13,448 bases of DNA from Hyphomicrobium sp. (GTDB lineage: Bacteria; Pseudomonadota; Alphaproteobacteria; Rhizobiales; Hyphomicrobiaceae). Shown here one piece after another: positions 7,186 to 13,448 of the stretch; the first letter of the stretch is position 1, and the number at the start of each line of letters is the position of its first letter. The position numbers and the translations under genes are program-made. The stretch covers positions 1 to 13,448 of the forward strand of contig JAUVPN010000022.1 of the NCBI GenBank assembly GCA_030598645.1, read 5' to 3'. The notes below the pieces were generated by a model that saw only the letters and a program-made list of their open reading frames with translations, was not told the origin of the DNA and searched no databases.

Positions 7186-7539
7186 TGATGGCTCCCATGA
7201 TCATCACGCAAGAGCGAGTAGAATAGAGAATGAGGGACGCTCGTGCCACCGTGCTCGGTTGATTGTCGCCAGACGTGGCAATTATGAACCGGGCGCTAAG
7301 TAGGTAGTCTCAAGATTACCAAAGGTCCCCTTATCGCGGGAACTGTTGGATCTAGGCAGCATGACCGAGATACAAAACTACCGTTGTTCTCATTAGGAAC
7401 GAAACCGAGACAGAGACTGTGGGCGACACCAACCGATCGTCGGCGTGTCAGTGTTCTTTTCAGTTCCGTTTCGATTGGATTAGTCAACTGAAACGCCTAT
7501 GCTTCTAGTCAAGTGTCGCTCAATCGAGGTGTTAGTCCA
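7186..7539. other. Divergent intergenic region between the TPR gene and a small membrane protein
   Basis: It holds the TPR ribosome-binding site at 7192-7196. Near the right end there are short inverted words, CAGTT (7461-7465) with AACTG (7486-7490) and CGTTTC (7467-7472) with GAAACG (7490-7495), which might form a hairpin or an operator. I find no GGAAC-CGTT general-stress promoter pair here. No gene is supported. Confidence 0.4.
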
Positions 7540-7767
7540 GTGAATGCGCCAGTCCGAATAATCTTTTACATTATTGTCCTTGGGGTCATCGGTTGGTTCG
7601 TGTGGCGCTTCTATATTGAACCGAAAATCCATACGGCAACGGCACCTGCAGTTGAAACGACACCGGCACCCACCGGCGTCACACCTCCTGCTGCGCCTGA
7701 GCCAGAAACCACACCGGATGCGGCCACTGATGTACCCGCTCAGCCAGAGAAGCCGTCTGAACCTTAG
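7540..7767 (+). CDS. Small single-pass membrane protein with Pro/Thr/Ala-rich tail
   Basis: A 75-residue protein is predicted from GTG 7540. GAGG (7526-7529) lies 10 bases upstream; an in-frame GTG at 7513 would add nine residues but has no Shine-Dalgarno. Residues about 6-24 form one hydrophobic helix (RIIFYIIVLGVIGWFVWRFY), followed by a short linker and a disordered tail rich in Pro, Thr, Ala and Glu with no cysteine. The likely topology is a short cytoplasmic N-terminus with the tail in the periplasm. I know no function. The tail resembles in composition the N-terminal region of the binding protein at the left of the window, but the two are not clearly homologous. Low-complexity coding sequence makes this call moderate. 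Confidence 0.5.
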   Translation: MNAPVRIIFYIIVLGVIGWFVWRFYIEPKIHTATAPAVETTPAPTGVTPPAAPEPETTPDAATDVPAQPEKPSEP

Positions 7768-8587
7768 GCCTAACGAGCCGGCCCTTGATGCATGCAGGGA
7801 GTCTGCCTCAAGCTAACAACGCTCGTATGGTGCCAAACCAACGTCGGGCTCATCCCCTCTGTGACCACGCGCGCCCACAATGTAGACGAAGAAACTAATC
7901 TCAAGCGCTTTGCGGCGGTCGGTAAGGGCGTTTTCTTCACGTTGCGGGTGCCCTGTTCTATGAAGCCACCAAGCAAAAAAGTAGCCCTCAACGTCCTCTT
8001 TAATAGTCACACACCCAACCATCGCCGACAGAGTCTATTATTAGCTGACACCCGTTGGCAGATCTTAGAAACGCAAGACGCTGGGCCGCCGGCGACGCTA
8101 AGAAAAATTCCGACGACCCCTCACGCGTGGAAAAGATGGCGACGCCTAAGTATGTAAGGCCCGCGTATCTTAGGCAGTGCTTCAATAGCAAAAGAAATAG
8201 GGAAAATACCCCCTCACTCCCGGTCCAAATCCTTGGTGCTCAACCAGAAGTCCGATTGGACCTCGAAACGAACTGCTATTGGCCAGCGTAGATAAGTCTA
8301 GTGGGCAAAATTAACATTTGCACGGATATGGGAATACCAAGTGCGCCGAGGCGCCTTTCGATTCCAACAACCCAGACTGCGCTGAAAGAAGGCTGTTTGG
8401 TCAACGAGCCTTGTAGCGATAATATTTCTGCGCGTCTCAGCCAAGTTCGAAAGGTACTCTAGCGCATAGAACGCCAACGCAGAGCAGAAGGAATACGCGA
8501 TAAGATGCCCGCATTGGACGTAAACCCGTATACCGTGACCAACTCATCGGGCCACCAACGCTTTTCGACCAAAAGGTAACATCGATT
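7768..8587. other. Long intergenic stretch without a convincing gene
   Basis: Over 800 bases lie between the small membrane protein and the GH15 gene. Open frames of 60 to 121 codons occur on both strands, overlap each other, and lack ribosome-binding sites and motifs. A + strand frame from 8049 to 8291 reads most like protein near its start (ARRWAAGDAKK, then MATPKYVRPAYL) and could be decayed coding sequence. A 24-codon frame at 8505-8579 is listed separately. Confidence 0.45.
8505..8579 (+). other. Short 24-codon ORF directly upstream of the GH15 gene
   Basis: ATG 8505 to TAA 8577-8579 encodes [20 protein letters not shown] and four more residues, ending 8 bases before the GH15 start. AGAAGGA (about 8486-8492) lies 12 bases upstream, and the frame stays open back to a TAG near 8459. 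It could be a leader peptide affecting GH15 translation, the tail of a decayed gene, or chance. Confidence 0.25.
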
Positions 8588-10426
8588 ATGTCCTACCAGC
8601 CTATCGAGAACTACGGAATGATCGGAGATATGCACACAGTTGCGCTTGTGGGAATCAATGGCTCTATCGACTGGTTATGTGTGCCCAACTTCGACTCCCC
8701 CAGCATTTTTGCAGCCCTTCTCGATGATGAGAAGGGAGGCCGTTTCAAGATAGCTCCCGTTGGTAATGATGTAGTCTGCAAGCAATTCTATTGGCCAGAA
8801 ACCAACGTCCTCATAACTCGGTTTCTCGCCCCGGGAGGCGCGGCCGAACTGACCGATTTTATGCCTGCGGGACGCGCTGTTTCAGGCCACTGTCATCGTC
8901 ACCGAGTCATACGGCGGATCAGCGCTGTCCTAGGCCCGCTTGAATTCCGAATGGAATGCCACCCAGCCTTCAATTACTCCCGCGACAAACATGTAACGAA
9001 GCTCGAAAAGGGCAGTGCTACATTTGTATCGCCTTCGCTAACGATGGGTCTTGCCTCGACAATGCCACTAGAAGAGCGCGATGGCGGCGTCGTTTCCGAG
9101 TTTACACTTGCGCAAGGTGGGACCGCTGTATTCGTGCTCGGCCAAGATTCTTCCGATACAGACTCTAGCTTCGCCTTATCGCCGGCCGAGGCAGAGGACC
9201 TGTTTCGCCGTACCGTTACCTACTGGCGTGGCTGGGTTAGCAAGTGCCAGTACACGGGGCGCTGGCGCGAAACTGTGCATCGCTCAGCACTTGCGTTGAA
9301 GCTGCTGACTTATGAACCGAGCGGCGCCATTGTCGCGGCACCAACCTGTAGCTTGCCCGAGGGCATCGGTGGCCAGCGAAACTGGGACTACCGATTTACG
9401 TGGATCCGCGATGCCGCATTCACAGTCTATGCCTTCATTCGACTCGGCTTCACGGATGAAGCCGAGCAGTTCATGAATTTTCTATCTGAGCTATGCAAGA
9501 AACCTGGACCAAACGGCTCGCTGCAGATCATGTATGGGATTGATGGGCGCAAGAACTTAACCGAGGAAACACTCAATCACTTTGATGGTTATATGGGATC
9601 GAAGCCGGTTCGGATCGGCAATGGCGCTTATAACCAATTGCAGCTCGATATCTATGGCGAACTCCTTGACGCAGCCTATCTCTATAACAAACACGGCGCA
9701 CCGATTTCTTATGACATGTGGATGTCACTGAGGGCGCTGACTGATTGGGTTTGTGACAACTGGCAACGTCCCGATGAGGGTATTTGGGAGGTCCGGGGTG
9801 GGCAACAACACTTCGTTTATTCCAAGCTAATGTGCTGGGTTGCGCTGGATCGTTCGATACGCCTTGCCGACAAACGGTCCTTTCCTGCTCCGCGCGATCG
9901 TTGGCTCAAGGTCCGCGACGAGATGTACGAAGAGATCATGCAGAATGGCTGGAGCGAAAGCCGGCAAGCTTTCGTCCAGCACTACAAAAGTGATTCACTC
10001 GATGCCGCCAATCTCATGCTGCCGCTTACATTCTTTTTGTCGCCGGCCGATCCTCGAATGCTGAGCACACTTGATGCCACGCTCCTTCCCCCTGAGAAGG
10101 GCGGCCTGACCGCGAACAGCTTGGTCTACCGCTATAACATTGAGGAGACGGACGACGGCCTCGATGGCGAAGAGGGGACGTTCAACATCTGCACATTCTG
10201 GCTCGTTGAGGCACTAACTCGCGCCGGTCGGCATGACCGAAAGCGTCTCGAACAGGCTCGGCTGATGTTTGAACGCATGCTCGGATTTGCTAATCACGTG
10301 GGACTCTATGCCGAAGAGACCGGCCATCGCGGCGAAGCACTCGGCAATTTCCCTCAGGCATTTACGCATCTGGCGCTGATTAGTTCAGCGTTTAATCTTG
10401 ACCGGGCATTGGGGCCCGGTGCGTAA
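8588..10426 (+). CDS. Glycoside hydrolase family 15 protein (glucoamylase/trehalase-like)
   Basis: The 612-residue protein matches the full bacterial GH15 pattern. Residues 1-250 form an N-terminal beta-rich domain starting with [18 protein letters not shown], which supports ATG 8588. An (alpha/alpha)6 barrel follows, with [16 protein letters not shown] (264-279), [17 protein letters not shown] (346-362), [16 protein letters not shown] (398-413), [18 protein letters not shown] (526-543) and GLYAEE.....[11 protein letters not shown]. Likely catalytic residues are Glu401 (acid, in IWEVRG) and Glu576 (base, in LYAEE). The family inverts at alpha-glucosidic bonds; close relatives hydrolyse trehalose or malto-oligosaccharides, and the substrate cannot be told here. 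There is no signal peptide, so it acts in the cytoplasm. AAGG at 8573-8576 is a modest ribosome-binding site. It probably heads an operon with nnrE, 48 bases downstream. Confidence 0.93.
   Translation: MSYQPIENYGMIGDMHTVALVGINGSIDWLCVPNFDSPSIFAALLDDEKGGRFKIAPVGNDVVCKQFYWPETNVLITRFLAPGGAAELTDFMPAGRAVSGHCHRHRVIRRISAVLGPLEFRMECHPAFNYSRDKHVTKLEKGSATFVSPSLTMGLASTMPLEERDGGVVSEFTLAQGGTAVFVLGQDSSDTDSSFALSPAEAEDLFRRTVTYWRGWVSKCQYTGRWRETVHRSALALKLLTYEPSGAIVAAPTCSLPEGIGGQRNWDYRFTWIRDAAFTVYAFIRLGFTDEAEQFMNFLSELCKKPGPNGSLQIMYGIDGRKNLTEETLNHFDGYMGSKPVRIGNGAYNQLQLDIYGELLDAAYLYNKHGAPISYDMWMSLRALTDWVCDNWQRPDEGIWEVRGGQQHFVYSKLMCWVALDRSIRLADKRSFPAPRDRWLKVRDEMYEEIMQNGWSESRQAFVQHYKSDSLDAANLMLPLTFFLSPADPRMLSTLDATLLPPEKGGLTANSLVYRYNIEETDDGLDGEEGTFNICTFWLVEALTRAGRHDRKRLEQARLMFERMLGFANHVGLYAEETGHRGEALGNFPQAFTHLALISSAFNLDRALGPGA
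10401..10420. repeat. Inverted repeat overlapping the last GH15 codons
   Basis: ACCGGGC (10401-10407) and GCCCGGT (10414-10420) form a 7-base-pair GC-rich stem with a 6-base loop, ending just before the TAA at 10424-10426. No T run follows, so it is not a standard terminator; it may slow or protect the transcript end. Confidence 0.4.
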
Positions 10427-10432
10427 GCAGGT

Positions 10433-10460
10433 CGCTGAGGAGGCCTGTCATCGCTCAGCG
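10433..10460 (+). promoter_or_regulatory. Hairpin between GH15 and nnrE, next to the nnrE ribosome-binding site
   Basis: CGCTGAG (10433-10439) and CTCAGCG (10454-10460) form a perfect 7-base-pair stem around a 14-base loop. It ends one base before AGGAG (10462-10466), the nnrE Shine-Dalgarno. Its place suggests an mRNA processing or translation-tuning element between two linked genes; that role is inferred. Confidence 0.45.
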
Positions 10461-10474
10461 CAGGAGCCCTGGTA

Positions 10475-11236
10475 ATGATTTTTCCCGAGACTGGCCGTGC
10501 GATCCCCTCTGTAGACACAGCAGAGATGATTGAGGTCGACCGCGCAATGATCGAGGACTACCAGATCGAACTCATTCAAATGATGGAGAATGCGGGCCGC
10601 AACCTCGCGCATTTGGCTCGGATGCGTTTTCTCGATCGTGATCCGCGGGGGAAACGGGTCCTCGTATTGGCTGGCAGCGGAGGCAACGGTGGCGGCGCAT
10701 TGACCGCGGGCCGACGACTTTACAACTGGGGCAGCAATATCACGATTGCACTCGGACAGCCCCCGCACGCAATGGCGCTCGTTCCGGCCAAGCAGCTCGC
10801 TATCCTCCAACGTATGGGTGTGAGCGAATTTAGCGGCTCAGAGAAACTACAAACTCTTGCCATCCTGGCGCGTCACAGGCCATTCGACCTCATCCTCGAT
10901 GGCCTCATCGGCTACAGCCTAAAAGGGGCGCCTACAGGTTTAATCGGCGACTTGATACGGCTGGCAAATGGATGCGAAACGCCGGTCCTGGCACTCGACG
11001 CGCCTTCCGGTGTCGACGTAACAAGCGGCACAGTCTTCGATCCAGCAATTAAAGCTGTCGCAACCATGACCTTGGCCTTGCCAAAGCAAGGGCTTCGCAA
11101 AGGCGGAGCCTCAGGGCACGTTGGCGAACTCTACCTCGCCGATATCAGCGTCCCACCAGACCTTTACGGTAAGCCCCCGCTAAACAAGGACGTAGAGCCG
11201 CTGTTTGCCAGGGACGACATCGTTCGTATCACTTAG
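10475..11236 (+). CDS. nnrE: NAD(P)H-hydrate epimerase, stand-alone YjeF N-terminal domain protein
   Basis: It interconverts the R and S forms of hydrated NAD(P)H (NADHX/NADPHX), so that an ATP- or ADP-dependent dehydratase can repair the cofactor. The 253-residue cytoplasmic protein is a YjeF_N Rossmann-like fold only; the C-terminal dehydratase (NnrD) domain that most bacteria fuse to it is absent here and must be encoded elsewhere. Visible motifs are DRAMIEDYQI and MMENAGRNLA (22-45), AGSGGNGGGALTAGRRL (66-82) and LDAPSGVDVTSG (174-185) with the conserved Asp175 and Asp181. The usual GNNGGDG loop reads GGNGGGA, lacking its Asp, so activity is likely but unproved. AGGAG at 10462-10466 is 8 bases before ATG 10475. 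It sits in a run GH15-nnrE-small ORF-transporter. Confidence 0.85.
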   Translation: MIFPETGRAIPSVDTAEMIEVDRAMIEDYQIELIQMMENAGRNLAHLARMRFLDRDPRGKRVLVLAGSGGNGGGALTAGRRLYNWGSNITIALGQPPHAMALVPAKQLAILQRMGVSEFSGSEKLQTLAILARHRPFDLILDGLIGYSLKGAPTGLIGDLIRLANGCETPVLALDAPSGVDVTSGTVFDPAIKAVATMTLALPKQGLRKGGASGHVGELYLADISVPPDLYGKPPLNKDVEPLFARDDIVRIT

Positions 11237-11241
11237 AGGGA
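11235..11241 (+). promoter_or_regulatory. Ribosome-binding site of the 44-codon ORF, overlapping the nnrE stop
   Basis: AGAGGGA shares its first two bases with the nnrE TAG (11234-11236) and lies 7 bases before ATG 11249. It is one of the best Shine-Dalgarno sequences in the window, and it supports translation of the small ORF coupled to nnrE. Confidence 0.6.
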
Positions 11242-11248
11242 ATTTTAC

Positions 11249-11383
11249 ATGACAGGTGAAGAATACCTATCCCCTTTGTTGGGCACGGCCCCATCCGTAA
11301 TCATTGAGTTCGCTTGGCCACATCGCCGACGCGGCGAGTGGCGCGAAATGACACCTCTGCAAGTCATCTTGGGTGCGCTATGA
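11249..11383 (+). CDS. Small 44-residue protein of unknown function in the nnrE operon
   Basis: ATG 11249 to TGA 11381-11383 encodes a 44-residue protein that begins MTGEEYLSPLLG and includes WPHRRRGEWREMTPLQVILG. It has no signal peptide or membrane helix; the middle is hydrophobic (VIIEFAW) and followed by an Arg-rich turn. A strong ribosome-binding site overlapping the nnrE stop, a 12-base gap after nnrE and a 9-base gap before the transporter gene fit an operon member. I do not recognise the family. It could act by itself, or serve as a leader that couples translation of the transporter, whose own ribosome-binding site is weak. No frameshift joining it to nnrE is evident, since nnrE ends normally for its domain. 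Confidence 0.55.
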   Translation: MTGEEYLSPLLGTAPSVIIEFAWPHRRRGEWREMTPLQVILGAL

Positions 11384-11392
11384 GAGCGCGCA

Positions 11393-12376
11393 ATGAATGA
11401 TCGTACGTCACAAAAAAATGCACCCAGCCCCAGTATTAGCGTCCAACAAGTTAGCCCCACGGCGTTCGAGGAAGCGGAACGGGACGCGCACGACCGGCTC
11501 AAAGCCATAGGTCTAATGGTTCTGGCGCTTGTTCTCTTCTCCGGTCTCGATACTTCGGCAAAGTATCTGGCCACGCGCTCGTCACTTCCGATTGTCCAAA
11601 TCGCTTGGGTACGCTTTGCAGGACAGGGCCTGTTGATGCTGACCCTTTTGAGCGCGCTGCCGCTTTCCACGCTGTTTGCCACGCGCAAGCCCAAACTCGA
11701 GCTTTTGCGCTCAGTCCTGATGGCTCTGACGACCGTATGTAACTTCCTAGCCCTTGAGCATCTGCGTCTTGACCAGACGGTTACGGTCGTGTTTCTGGCG
11801 CCTTTGTTCGTTGCGCTTCTTGCCGGGCCATTTTTAGGAGAATGGGTCGGCTGGAGACGCCTCGTCGCCATCATTGTGGGATTTCTTGGAATCTTAATCG
11901 TGGTGCGCCCGGGCATTGCTACACTGCATCCAGCGTTTGTTTTTGCATTCGGCGCAATGTTCGCCTACGCGTTGTTCATGCTGATGACGCGCTACCTCGC
12001 AGCCTACGACGCGCCGCTGGCGATGCTGTTCTATTCCATCCTTATCGGCACCATTGTGCTTGCGCCCTTCGCAATATGGGAATGGGTGTGGCCGGCGTCA
12101 GCCTTCGAGTGGCTGCTGCTTCTCGTGCTTGGCGTGCTCGGCGGCATAGGACACTATCTCTTTATCCATGCCAATCGGCTGGCACCCGCTTCCATCGTCG
12201 CCCCATTCCTCTATCTACAGCTCATTTCCATGGTTGCATTTGGTTATCTTGTGTTTAACGAGCTGCCCGATGTCTGGACACTTGTGGGATCGGCCGTAAT
12301 CATCGGCTCAGGTATCTACTTATTGCATCGCGAGCACGCGATCAGGGCCGCGGCGAGACGATCAGCTGCCAGCTAG
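11393..12376 (+). CDS. DMT-superfamily (EamA) transporter
   Basis: The 327-residue inner-membrane protein has a 35-residue polar, acidic N-terminal extension, then about ten transmembrane helices in two EamA halves (about 38-171 and 185-312). Helix-linking marks typical of EamA are [11 protein letters not shown] (50-60), [19 protein letters not shown] (106-124), [14 protein letters not shown] (137-150) and the second-half [13 protein letters not shown]...FNELPD (266-292). Members export metabolites, amino acids or drugs; the substrate cannot be judged from sequence. The start has only a weak GAGAGC, so translation may depend on the upstream 44-codon ORF, 9 bases away. The gene meets tgt tail to tail with a 4-base overlap. 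Confidence 0.88.
   Translation: MNDRTSQKNAPSPSISVQQVSPTAFEEAERDAHDRLKAIGLMVLALVLFSGLDTSAKYLATRSSLPIVQIAWVRFAGQGLLMLTLLSALPLSTLFATRKPKLELLRSVLMALTTVCNFLALEHLRLDQTVTVVFLAPLFVALLAGPFLGEWVGWRRLVAIIVGFLGILIVVRPGIATLHPAFVFAFGAMFAYALFMLMTRYLAAYDAPLAMLFYSILIGTIVLAPFAIWEWVWPASAFEWLLLLVLGVLGGIGHYLFIHANRLAPASIVAPFLYLQLISMVAFGYLVFNELPDVWTLVGSAVIIGSGIYLLHREHAIRAAARRSAAS
12373..12376. other. Shared CTAG carrying both stop codons of convergent genes
   Basis: The palindrome CTAG supplies TAG for the transporter (12374-12376, + strand) and TAG for tgt (12375-12373, - strand). The two genes overlap tail to tail by 4 bases, leaving no room for a terminator between them. Confidence 0.9.
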
Positions 12377-13448
12377 ATCTTGTTATCACGCGACAGTCGC
12401 GCCTTGGTTTCTTCCGCCCACGATGCGAACCGAGCCTCGGCAATGCTTGAGCGCATGGCGGTCATCAACTCCTGATAGAAAGCGGTATTTGCCCACGACA
12501 GCAACATCGAGCCCAGGTATTCCCCCGACTTGATGAGGTGATGCAGGTAAGCGCGCGAATAGTCACGAGCTGCAGGGCATTTGCTTTGCGGGTCGAGCGG
12601 AGAGGCGTCGTCCGCGTGGCAAGAATTTTTCAGATTGAGGCGACCCTGCCATGTAAAGGCCAGACCGTGGCGCCCATTCCGCGTCGGCAACACGCAATCA
12701 AACATATCGATGCCGCGCGCCACTGAATCGATCAGATCCAATGGCGTGCCGACGCCCATCAGGTATCGCGGCTTCTCGTCGGGCAATAGCGTCGTGATGC
12801 CATCCAATGTCGCTAGCATAATGTCATGGCTTTCGCCCACGGCCAGGCCGCCAACGGCATAGCCCGGGAAATCCATGGCCACCAATGCCTCAACGGATCG
12901 CCGCCTCAGTTCCTTGTCCGTGCCCCCTTGCACGATCGAGAAAAGAACTTGGCCGGGCTTTGCCAGGCTCTCAAACGCCACGCGAGAGCGCTCTGCCCAA
13001 CGTATGGAAAGATTCATCGCGCGCTCAACTTCATGCCGTTCCGCAGGCAGCTCAATGCACTCGTCAAGCTGCATTTGGATATCAGCACCGAGCAGACACT
13101 GAATCTCGATGGCGCGCTCTGGGGTGAGCATGTGTCGAGAGCCATCTACATGCGACCGAAATCGTACGCCCTCTTCGCTGATCTGCCGTAGCTTTCCCAG
13201 CGACATGACCTGGAAGCCACCCGAATCGGTGAGGATCGGCCCATCCCAACGCATAAAGGAATGCAAGCCACCCAGCCTGGCTATGCGCTCCGCGCCCGGC
13301 CGCAACATCAGGTGATAGGTGTTAGCAAGCAAAATGTCGGCGCCTGCCGCCTTGACCTGCTCTGGATAGAGCGCCTTGACGGTTGCACCTGTCCCAACTG
13401 GCATAAATGCCGGCGTACGAATGATGCCGCGAGGCGTTACAATCTCGC
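12373..13448 (-). CDS. tgt: Queuine/7-aminomethyl-7-deazaguanine tRNA-ribosyltransferase (5' end cut by window)
   Basis: Bacterial Tgt exchanges guanine 34 in tRNAs for Asp, Asn, His and Tyr with preQ1, an early step of queuosine synthesis. The frame stays open to base 13446, giving [14 protein letters not shown] before [11 protein letters not shown], a normal internal Tgt sequence; Met 13404 is therefore not the start and a few N-terminal residues lie outside. Counted from Met 13404, the catalytic Asp60 lies in TDSGGFQ and the nucleophile Asp236 in [13 protein letters not shown] (158-161) and [10 protein letters not shown] (182-191) are also typical. The C-terminal zinc site is altered: where CxCxxC is usual, the sequence is SKCPAAR, with one Cys left. 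I recall this form from Rhizobiales, so the loss is probably lineage-wide. The transporter gene is its convergent neighbour. Confidence 0.95.
   Translation of the reverse strand, partial: EIVTPRGIIRTPAFMPVGTGATVKALYPEQVKAAGADILLANTYHLMLRPGAERIARLGGLHSFMRWDGPILTDSGGFQVMSLGKLRQISEEGVRFRSHVDGSRHMLTPERAIEIQCLLGADIQMQLDECIELPAERHEVERAMNLSIRWAERSRVAFESLAKPGQVLFSIVQGGTDKELRRRSVEALVAMDFPGYAVGGLAVGESHDIMLATLDGITTLLPDEKPRYLMGVGTPLDLIDSVARGIDMFDCVLPTRNGRHGLAFTWQGRLNLKNSCHADDASPLDPQSKCPAARDYSRAYLHHLIKSGEYLGSMLLSWANTAFYQELMTAMRSSIAEARFASWAEETKARLSRDNKI

Noticed and set aside
7296..7487. Minus frame beginning MTNPIETELK
   Set aside because: It would need a TTG start and has no Shine-Dalgarno or motif.
7813..8022. 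Minus-strand frame with ALTDRRKALE, vaguely like the start of the DUF1476 ATPase-inhibitor zeta family
   Set aside because: The likeness covers about a dozen residues and the rest does not follow the family pattern.
7792..8157. 121-codon + strand frame
   Set aside because: No ribosome-binding site, no motif, and other frames of similar length overlap it on both strands.
11245..11916. 223-codon open frame antisense to the DMT transporter
   Set aside because: Long because of the transporter's codon bias; basic low-complexity translation, no motif, and it overlaps clear membrane-protein coding.
1..13448. CRISPR array, tRNA/rRNA genes, insertion-sequence ends, phage or toxin-antitoxin genes
   Set aside because: Looked for on both strands and not seen: no regularly spaced direct repeats, no transposase or integrase motifs, no tRNA-like cloverleaf noticed by eye.

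Overview
The window looks like a stretch of chromosome from an alphaproteobacterium, most likely of the Hyphomicrobiales (Rhizobiales). The pointers are an AapJ/BztA-type amino-acid-binding protein, a queuine tRNA-ribosyltransferase with the [15 protein letters not shown] block that I remember from rhizobial Tgt proteins, and several small secreted proteins of a kind common in this order. The taxonomy is inferred, because no rRNA or other marker is present. GC content is moderate. Gene density is low for a bacterium: four stretches of about 350 to 820 bases carry no convincing gene, and at least one of them contains broken coding sequence.

Layout from left to right. (1) An amino-acid ABC-transporter binding protein with an unusually long Ala/Pro/Thr-rich N-terminal region, cut by the left edge, is followed on the same strand by an L,D-transpeptidase of the YcbB/LdtD type. 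(2) A PPK2-family polyphosphate kinase on the + strand converges on a small secreted cupin on the - strand. (3) A vicinal-oxygen-chelate (glyoxalase-like) protein with a C-terminal membrane anchor diverges from the cupin. (4) A gene-poor zone from about 4970 to 8590 holds three small envelope-type genes: a secreted very basic protein with a duplicated motif, a secreted TPR protein, and a one-helix membrane protein with a Pro-rich tail. Between them lie remnants of coding sequence. (5) A compact + strand run has a GH15 glucoamylase/trehalase-like enzyme, a stand-alone NAD(P)H-hydrate epimerase, a previously overlooked 44-codon ORF with a good ribosome-binding site, and a DMT-family transporter. 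This run converges on tgt, which is cut by the right edge. The stop codons of the transporter and tgt share one CTAG.

The genes do not form one obvious pathway. A common theme is envelope maintenance and stress or storage metabolism: peptidoglycan cross-linking, polyphosphate, alpha-glucan or trehalose hydrolysis, and repair of damaged NAD(P)H. I do not see a CRISPR array, phage, transposon, toxin-antitoxin pair or recognisable defence system. The best leads for something undescribed are the 44-residue ORF inside the nnrE-transporter operon, the linker-bearing orphan binding protein, the membrane-tailed VOC protein, and the secreted protein with the 28-residue repeat.
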